A stretch of DNA of 64,000 nt from Delphinapterus leucas (taxonomy: Eukaryota > Chordata > Mammalia > Artiodactyla > Monodontidae). Every line of letters starts with the position of its first letter. Within the stretch, counting starts at the first letter, position 1. The notes below the pieces were generated by a model that saw nothing but the letters and a program-made list of their open reading frames with translations, made no database searches and was not told the origin of the DNA. A program made the translations under genes and the position numbers. Below, piece after piece: positions 57,561 through 64,000 of this stretch. The stretch lies in contig NW_022098043.1 of assembly GCF_002288925.2 (NCBI RefSeq), forward strand, positions 9,733,548-9,797,547. The letters are read 5' to 3'.

Positions 57561-57739
57561 AAATGTGCATCAGATACAATTAATATTATCTAGGTCCTTC
57601 AGAGAGGAGCTAAAGCAGAGGATATGGGGGAGAGATCTGCCCCAGGAAGGCCCCATAGGGGCCCTTACACCTCCACAAGATCCCCAACTGCTCCTCAGTC
57701 CGGACTGGAGTCCTGGTCAAGGCCTCTGCTGCCTGCCCT

Positions 57740-57990
57740 CCCCTTGACATAGAGCAGGATGGTGAAGATTTGGAGTGTGATGGCTTTGGTGTGAACCTAG
57801 TTCTGCTACTTCTTAAGCTGTGTGACCTCAGGCAAGTTACTTTGCCTCTCTGAGCCTTGGTCTTGTTGGTGATCAAATGGGATCATCATTCCTGGCCTCC
57901 CAGCTCCTCAGGCTGCTGTGGGGCCCATCAGACAATGGATTTGGACCCACTTAGCAAACTCTCAAACCCTTAGCATGAGGCTGTGTAGCA
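57740..57990 (+). repeat. MIR SINE
   Basis: Sense MIR: gctgtgtgacctcaggcaag, then cctctctgagccttggtctt. Confidence 0.8.
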
Positions 57991-58385
57991 GAGACCTACC
58001 CGTTAAACAGATGGGCAAGTGAGGTGTCTTGTAACAGAGGCCACTCAACACACTGACAATGAGCAGAAGACTTGCCTCCCCTCAACCTCCAAGCTGCTCC
58101 TCTGCCCTCCTTTGTCCTGAACTCCAAGCCCCTGGAAGCCCCTGACAGCAGGGTGGGGTCCAAGTTCCTAGGCCGGCTCTCCTGGTTCTACCCCTGGATC
58201 CTGACACCCAGCACCCCCAGGAATCCTCACCTGGCAGGTGGGGTCCAGGAGAGGCATGCGTGATCTCCGAAGAGCCCTGGACAGTGACCACAGAGGCCAG
58301 TGAGCAGTGGGGGTACAGCCATCTAAAGAACTCCTTATGAGCTCAGAGCAGACTTTACTAGAATGAGAAGTGTAAACATCGTAGA
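57991..58385. other. Unique intergenic DNA
   Basis: No gene or repeat recognised. Confidence 0.4.
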
Positions 58386-58478
58386 GCAGGACCAACTTGT
58401 CCCAGTTTGCCTGGGGCTGTCCTAGTTTTGAAACAGAACGTCCTGCGCCCTGGGAAAACCAGAACAGTTGGTCACCCT
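58386..58478. repeat. Short palindromic repeat, copy 1
   Basis: Imperfect inverted ends: gaccaacttgtcccagtttg at the left and ccagaacagttggtcaccct at the right. About 93 bp, resembling a small non-autonomous DNA transposon. A related copy lies at 62873-62974. Confidence 0.5.
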
Positions 58479-58494
58479 AACATCAGAGCACTTT

Positions 58495-58735
58495 AGGTAA
58501 AAGCCAGGCTCTGGAGCCAGACCACTGGCTTTGAGTCCCAGCGCTGCTACTTGCTATGTGATTTAGGCACATTAGTTACTTTCTCTGTGCTTCGGTGTCC
58601 TTATCTGTAAGACGGGGGTAACGCACCCCACCTCGTGGAGACCTGTGCACTTGGCTAGATCACGCATGTAGAATATTTAGCACAGGGCCTGGCGTCCAGC
58701 AGCTGTGTGAAACATCAGCCATTGTCATTCTTTCA
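58495..58735 (+). repeat. MIR SINE
   Basis: Sense MIR: ggctctggagccagaccact to gggcctggcgtccagcagc. Confidence 0.8.
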
Positions 58736-59184
58736 GGTTCCCTTCCCCCAGGGGGAGACGACGAGGTGTGGGCTCACTCACCATGCCCAGCACCCACAGG
58801 GTGCAGGCCCTGCTAGCGGGGGGCCCAGAGATGTGGATGCCCTGGTCCCATCTTCAACAGGGAGCTGAAAGTTGTGTGAATAATGACCACAGCTAGAAAT
58901 CGGTACAGGTCAGGTCGGGGTTTAAAAACAGGCTTGATAGTTGAGTCATTCACTTAGAACTGAATGGTATGTAAATTATTCCTCAATAAAGCTCTTAAAA
59001 GAAAATCGAAATCAAGACCAATAAACAAAGGCTCTGGTGGCTTTTCAGAGTAGGAAACACTTGTTACGGCCAGGGACATGGTGATCGTGGAAGTCTTCCA
59101 GGAAGAGGCGGCATTTGAATTGGCCCTCCAGGAACAGGGAGAATATGGACACTGGAGGTGATGGGAGGCAGGGACCCTGGGCAG
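58736..59184. other. Intergenic DNA with an antisense L2 scrap
   Basis: Antisense L2 at about 59040-59160 (agaggcggcatttgaattgg); the rest is unremarkable. Confidence 0.4.
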
Positions 59185-59350
59185 TGAGTCTGGTGTGAAA
59201 AGCCTGGGTTGACATCCACATTCTGCTATTCTCAAGCTGTGTGACCTGGGACAAACGGCTTTACATCTGAGCCCCAACTTCCCTCATCTGTAAAGTAGGA
59301 AGGGTCTGTGGGGAGTGCCCAGAGCACCTGACACACAGGAGACAGTTTTT
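59185..59350 (+). repeat. MIR SINE
   Basis: Sense MIR: gctgtgtgacctgggacaaa to tccctcatctgtaaagtagg. Confidence 0.75.
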
Positions 59351-59696
59351 CAGGAACAAGATAGGCAGAGCCGGGGTGGGGCGTGGTGGTGGTATGTGGA
59401 AGGTCCTCCATTCAGTCAATAAACAGTCTCGGAACCCTTGCTGTGTGTAGGAGTCCCTATGGCTCGTGGAGTTTACCTTCGAACGGGTGCTCCCCAAAGA
59501 GGACCAAATGGAGATGTGCAAGCAGCTCGGGCTGGCTGGAGCCAGGGGTGTATGGGGGGGGGCGGGTAAAGGAAATAATGTTAGGGGGAAATTGGGGTTT
59601 AATGGAGGACTTGCTAGGGAGCTTTGATTTCTCTGCTTGCACTGGGGAAGCGGTGAAGTCCGGTGTAGAGAAAGATTTGTAATCAGCTCACGGTTG

Positions 59697-59776
59697 ACTC
59701 TCTCCCTCCCTCCCTCCCTTCCTTCCTTCCTTTCCTCCCTCCCTCCTTCTCCTTCCCTCTGTCCTTCCTTCCTGAC
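59697..59776. repeat. Homopyrimidine tract (TCCC/TTCC)n
   Basis: About 80 bp of almost pure C and T (ctctccctccctccctccct), with one G interruption near its end. Homopurine-homopyrimidine DNA of this kind can form H-DNA. Confidence 0.95.
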
Positions 59777-59829
59777 ATGCTACTGTGCTGGCCCTACAGT
59801 TGCCGGACACAGTCTGTCTTCACGACACC

Positions 59830-61205
59830 CCCTCCTAACAGGGAAGGCAGACTTTAATCAAATCACCCCTGAAAAAACAGTGAAATTTGTGAAAGCACAG
59901 CTCTTGATTAGCAATAAGACGAGAGGGGTCTGGTGCTATGAGACCGGATGAGAGAATAGGTCTAACCTCTCAAGAGGGTCAGGGAAACTTCTGGCAGACA
60001 CCGCCACTGGGTGAGAGCTGAAGGCTGAACATGAGCTACAGATCAAAGGAGGCGGGGAAAGGGCTCCAGGCAGCGGGCACAGCGTGGGCAAAGGCTCTGT
60101 GGCAGGACGGTCATGGTGAACACGAGGGTCGAGGGTCTGGTAAATGACAGGGGACAGGGTGGGAGGAGTCAGATGACTTGGGCTCTTGGGGACCACGCTT
60201 GGGGGTTTCCTTTGATCCTGAGAGTACTGGGAAATCTTGGAGGATTTAAGGGGGAGGATGACGTGATCAGATGTGTTTGTGAAGATCAGGGGAGAACAGA
60301 GTGGAGGGAGCCAGAGCGGAAGCAGGATGTCTTAGCTTGGGATCCCTTGCAAGCAGAGCCACGACAAGGACTTGGGGGCAGGTAGTTTCTGGGGAGTGAT
60401 CTCTGGGAACAGGAGTGATGGATGAACCAAGAATGAGGCAGGGCTGGGCTTGTTGGGACACTGCTCTCGGCCACAGGGGCTCCATTCAGTGGGGACCTCC
60501 TGAGCGCAAGGCCTCCCAGAATTGCTCACCCACCTCAGATAGGAGGCGGGGACACCATCCATCAGGGGTGCTAATGTTCCCACACTTCCGAGCTGGGCAT
60601 GAGCACAGCACCCGCCCCTCCCTCCCTGCAACATCAGAGGAGCCCTGGGGCCGACAGGGAAAACAGTGATGGTGCACACCTGAGACCAGACTATGTCAGA
60701 GGGCAGGGAATCACATCTCACAGGAACTGTCCACTCCAACCACAGGTGAAATGAGAGAGGCTGAGAGGCTGAGGCAAGAGGCCAGAAGTATCTGATACCT
60801 GTTAGGAGGCTATTGGTGTCATCCAGGTGAGAGAGGAAGGCGGTGCAGGCTAGGGTAGTGGGCGAAGGACATGGAGGGAAGTGAGCGCATTCCGGAAATA
60901 CTCGGGAGTTAAACCAACAGGTCATGGTGATGGATTTGGTTGAGGGTGGTACCCTTCATTAAGGAAGAGGATCTGGGGGAAGACAGGTATGAAGGTAGGG
61001 AGGATAGGGGATGGGTGGGCAATCCTTTGAGTTGGAGGTGCCTTTGAGATATCCCAGAGAAGGTGTTGAGAAAGCAGCTGAATACAGGATGGGAGCTCTG
61101 GGGAGAGGTCCAGACTGGAGCCATAGATGTGTGAGTCATCGGAGTCTAGGTAGTAAATTGAAGCCATTGGTGAGCATGGATCACCTGTAGAGAGGACAGG
61201 GTGGA
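59830..61205 (-). repeat. L2 LINE, minus strand, two segments
   Basis: Antisense L2 at about 59940-60330 (aaaggctctgtggcaggacg; gatgacgtgatcagatgtgt) and about 60750-61205. In the second, the minus-strand frame still reads LDLSPEL and a degenerate reverse-transcriptase-like YLDSDDSHIYGSS block. 60340-60740 between them is not clearly repeat. Confidence 0.65.
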
Positions 61206-61324
61206 AGGAGCCTCCCAAGGGGGTAAAGAGTCAGGCCAGGCTCCCAGAGACACCCCCGCACGTCCACCTGCAGCCCCTCCCTCCTGGACCACCCCGTGCC
61301 TGCCTCCCAGGAGGGAGTGACATT

Positions 61325-61655
61325 TCAGCACGTGTGATGCTAATTGAATTTAATTGTCTCCTCCAAGTTGCACTAGAACATTTTCAAAGTCCCCTGAAAT
61401 TAGGGAACATCGATAGACAACACCACTCCTCGAGGTTTGAATCTGTGTCCTCCCCGAGAACAGTGATTAATTTTTTACAAGCTAATCATATCTCTTAGGC
61501 AGGCTGTCAGCAAAGGACCCGTCATCTCTCATCAATAATGAAGCAATCCCAGCTCTGCGTCTCCCACAGCCTCCTGCATAATTCACCAGGAGGACTTCAA
61601 ACAAAGAAGCCCAGGGGGCCCGGTCCTCTTAATCGGTGTCTGCTGTGATTATTCA
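61325..61655. promoter_or_regulatory. Candidate enhancer rich in homeodomain cores
   Basis: Repeat-free, with at least eight TAAT/ATTA cores in about 330 bp (gctaattgaatttaattgtc; cagtgattaatttttt; caagctaatcatatctc; tcaataatgaagc; gcataattcacc; cttaatcgg; gtgattattcac). There is no plausible exon. It directly precedes the GC-box/TATA block. Confidence 0.4.
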
Positions 61656-61659
61656 CAGG

Positions 61660-61740
61660 GGCTGGGAGGGGCGGGGAGGGTGGGAGGGGCGGGGCAGGGG
61701 ATATAAAAGCTGATTGATGAGTCCACACCTAGCTCCCCTT
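61660..61740 (+). promoter_or_regulatory. GC-box and TATA-box core-promoter-like block
   Basis: Two GC boxes (ggggcggggagg and ggggcggggcag) are followed by gatataaaagctg, with TATAAAA at 61702-61708. Spacing and order fit an RNA polymerase II promoter firing to the right, with a start expected about 25-30 bp downstream. No known coding gene is in this orientation nearby. Confidence 0.5.
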
Positions 61741-62089
61741 TTCAACAGGCTCTCACCTATCTTGCCATCTGTCTTCTCCACCCAGCTGGGTCCCCTCCTC
61801 CGAATACCTCATCTGTAGCCCTGTCACTGTTCCCGGCCCTTCCTCTTCCCCTCGTTTCCTCCTGTCTGTGACACTACCTCACATCATATTTTGGCCAGAC
61901 TCTGACCTTGGACCCCGCAGCCAACGTCCCATGAGATGCTATGGGCCTATTTGACAGAGGAGTAAACTGAGGCCCAAAGAAGGGAAGCAACTTGCTCGGG
62001 GTCACAGAGTAAGTCAATGGCTGTACAAGCTAGACCTACAGTTTGGGGTCTTCTGGACCTGTGCTCTGTGCCCCCAAACCTCAGGCCAG
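61730..62089 (+). other. Hypothetical first exon ending at a consensus splice donor
   Basis: The segment from the predicted start to the donor CAG|GTGAGT (exon side ends at 62089). It contains an antisense MIR at about 61910-62040 (ggagtaaactgaggcccaaa). No meaningful open frame. Purely inferred from promoter and donor motifs. Confidence 0.2.
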
Positions 62090-62099
62090 GTGAGTGGAT

Positions 62100-62872
62100 G
62101 AGCTGCCCCTATCCCTGCCCTGGTAGTGTGTCTATACTTAGATGCTAAGGAGGAATCTGTCACTTTCTTCCCCATCGACCCCAGCTCAGGCCTCTCCCCG
62201 GGGGATGCACTGCCCTGTGTGCACAGCTGGCCCTGACTTCTGTCACCCTTTGTGGCCCATCTCTGGGGTCAAAGATCAGAAGCAAACAGTGGCCAAAGAC
62301 AGAGTGGCTGGGAGGAAGTGAAGAGAGGGCAGAAACAGAAAGAAATATCTTGTTCTTTCTCCTCCCTGGCACCACTGAACAGGACTGTGCCCACTGGCCG
62401 ACTGGACAGATTCCAGAAACAAGGGGAAGGCCTGATGCCGGAAAATATCCCCATGTGAACGTGATTTCTTGCATCTAAGCCTTGAGCAAATGCCCCATAA
62501 GGACCTATAGCTAAGAAGCCATCCAGGGACAGGAATGGTCTTCCAGACCCTGCTTAGCAGGCTGGCTGGAAGGCAGAGCTGCGAGTCCCATGCTCCTTCT
62601 GTGTCATCTCTGTCCTGGGAAGGAGGACCCCTTCCTCCCTCGAGACGGATCCCTCTCTCAAGGCATGGCTCGGGTGATTGAGTGGGTCCTGGGGGCTCCC
62701 CGTTTCTCTGTGGTTGAACTCCAAATCTGGGTCTCTGGCGTGACCTTGTGTCAAACCAGTGGCCGGATCAGCTCCCTGGAGACCCAACTCAACATGTCAA
62801 AAAACTTCATCCATCATTTTCTCAGCTCCCTCCCACCCCTCCATCCCTTTGTCCCATTTCTGGGTCATCGCT
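62100..62872. other. Unique intergenic DNA
   Basis: No repeat or gene recognised with confidence. Confidence 0.4.
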
Positions 62873-62974
62873 GGGGTGACCGATCAGCCTGGCTGGCTCA
62901 AGACAAGAGAGTTTCCAGGGACTTTATTTTCAAACCAGGAGAGCACCGAGCAAACCAGGATGAGTTGGTTACCC
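62873..62974. repeat. Short palindromic repeat, copy 2
   Basis: gggtgaccgatcagcctggc at the left and ccaggatgagttggttaccc at the right form imperfect inverted ends, matching the plan of the element at 58386. Confidence 0.45.
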
Positions 62975-63089
62975 GAGCATCCCTTTCTTCCAGGCACCCA
63001 GACTGAAAACTTCAGTGTCAGAGAGAAGCAGGGCTGGGGCTGGGAGGGGAGCAGTATCCTCCCTGGGTCTGCAGGCTAGCTCCACCTCC

Positions 63090-63245
63090 CCTGTCCTGGT
63101 GACCTTAGGTATGGTCCCTAACGCCTCTGGGCCACAGCCAATTCACCTGAAACATGAGTAATAGACATAAACCCAACAAGAATGAGATCGTGTATGAAAT
63201 TGATGCAGCACAGCACCCGGCGTGCAGCAAGTGCGTGTCCACTGT
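63090..63245 (+). repeat. MIR SINE
   Basis: Sense MIR: gtgaccttaggtatggtccc, then a gcacagcacccggcgtgcag tail. Confidence 0.65.
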
Positions 63246-63269
63246 CACTCCCTTCTCTTCCCGCCCACC

Positions 63270-63640
63270 ACGTTATCTGTTCCAAATCCTGCCTGCAAAA
63301 CACATTACACGTTTCCCAGCTTGGAATTCAAGGCCTTCACAGCCCGGCCCCAGATGACCTTTGCATCCTCCAGCCCCCGTCTCCTGTAGGTGCCACCTAG
63401 GGTCAGTCTTGCTGGACAACTGCCCATTCCCTGACCCCTAACTCACCTTCTCCAGCTGTTCCCTTCCCTGCTTCCCTCCCCTGTCCACCCCCAAGGTCCA
63501 TTACAAGGGCTGCCTTTTCTAAGAGGCTGTCCCTGATTTCACCCCTCAGGGCATGAAATCTCTATCCCCTCGAAATCCCCACAGTGTGTAGTCTGTGCCT
63601 CTCTTAGGGCTGGAACTTTCTGAGTGTAGAGTAATTAATA
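63270..63640 (+). repeat. L2 3' region
   Basis: Sense L2: ttggaattcaaggccttcac, then ttttctaagaggctgtccct. Confidence 0.75.
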
Positions 63641-63968
63641 ACTGTTGCTAATATTTGTTAAGTTCTTTCTATGCACCAAATACTGGTCCCAGTTCTTTGA
63701 TTCATACTAACTCCCTCATGAATCCCCAGATCCAAGATCCTATGAAGTGGATACTATTATTATACCCATTTTAGATCCAGAAAAACAGAAGCCCAGAGAG
63801 GTCAAGTCACTTGCCAAAGGTCACACAGGAGCTGAATGGCAAAGCCTGAAGTGGTTAGATTTGGGAATCAGCTAGACTTGGGTTCAACTTCTCCCCCATG
63901 AGTGACTCCACAGGCTCCTCACCTCCCTGAGTCCCTCTGAATTTTCCCCTTTAAAAATGAGGATCCTG
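63640..63968. repeat. MIR (-) then MIR (+)
   Basis: Antisense: gtcacttgccaaaggtcaca. Sense: gatttgggaatcagctagac to cccctttaaaaatgaggat, interrupted at 63969 by a SINE. Confidence 0.7.
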
Positions 63969-64000
63969 GGCTTCCCTGGTGGCGCAGTGGTTGAGAGTCC
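63969..64000 (+). mobile_element. CHR-type SINE, cut by the window end
   Basis: First 32 bp of a plus-strand CHR SINE (ggcttccctggtggcgcagt, then ggttgagagtcc). It continues beyond the window. Confidence 0.95.

Overview
The window is nuclear DNA of a placental mammal, most likely a cetacean. It carries eight copies of a tRNA-derived SINE of the CHR type (cetacean-hippo-ruminant family), most with exact or near-exact target-site duplications. Around them lie cetartiodactyl-type L1 tails, solo ERV LTRs, and many old mammalian repeats (MIR, L2, MLT1-like, MLT2-like, Tigger-like). Nothing bacterial, plasmid or phage-like is present. Species assignment beyond Cetacea is not supported.

Only one protein-coding gene is convincing: an intact single-exon KLHDC7A on the minus strand (14037-16412, 791 aa). 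From knowledge of the human map (IGSF21 - KLHDC7A - PAX7, all in one orientation), this window is inverted relative to that order. The left side would point towards PAX7 and the right side towards IGSF21, but neither neighbour is visible here. About 14 kb lie downstream of the gene and about 47 kb upstream.

Layout. 1-5000: an old L1M-like 3' end broken by two younger L1 insertions, then L2 and L1M tails. 5051-5980: a minus-strand L1 containing a 400-N assembly gap. 6000-11600: MIR, a solo LTR inside an older repeat, two CHR SINEs, L1M and L2 tails. 11600-14036: mostly unique DNA including the KLHDC7A 3' UTR. 14037-16412: KLHDC7A. 16413-17200: its 5' flank. 17200-30200: MIR/L2 fields, a purine-pyrimidine alternating microsatellite, conserved-looking unique DNA near 21.0-21.3 kb, solo LTRs, a 5'-inverted L1 and a Tigger element. 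30200-45800: MLT1 split by a SINE, nested SINEs, an L2 split by another inverted L1, and several LTRs. 45930-47680: a 1.7 kb 5'-inverted L1 with a 17-bp duplication. 47700-64000: more MIR/L2, a ten-copy 33-bp minisatellite with a CACGTG E-box in every unit (54911-55240), a solo LTR, and a promoter-like GC-box/TATA block with a downstream consensus splice donor (61660-62095).

No undescribed multi-gene system was found. The best leads are the E-box minisatellite, the TATA/GC-box candidate first exon on the plus strand, and the set of clean 5'-inverted L1 insertions. Repeat-family names are from pattern recognition without a library search, and borders without target-site duplications are approximate.
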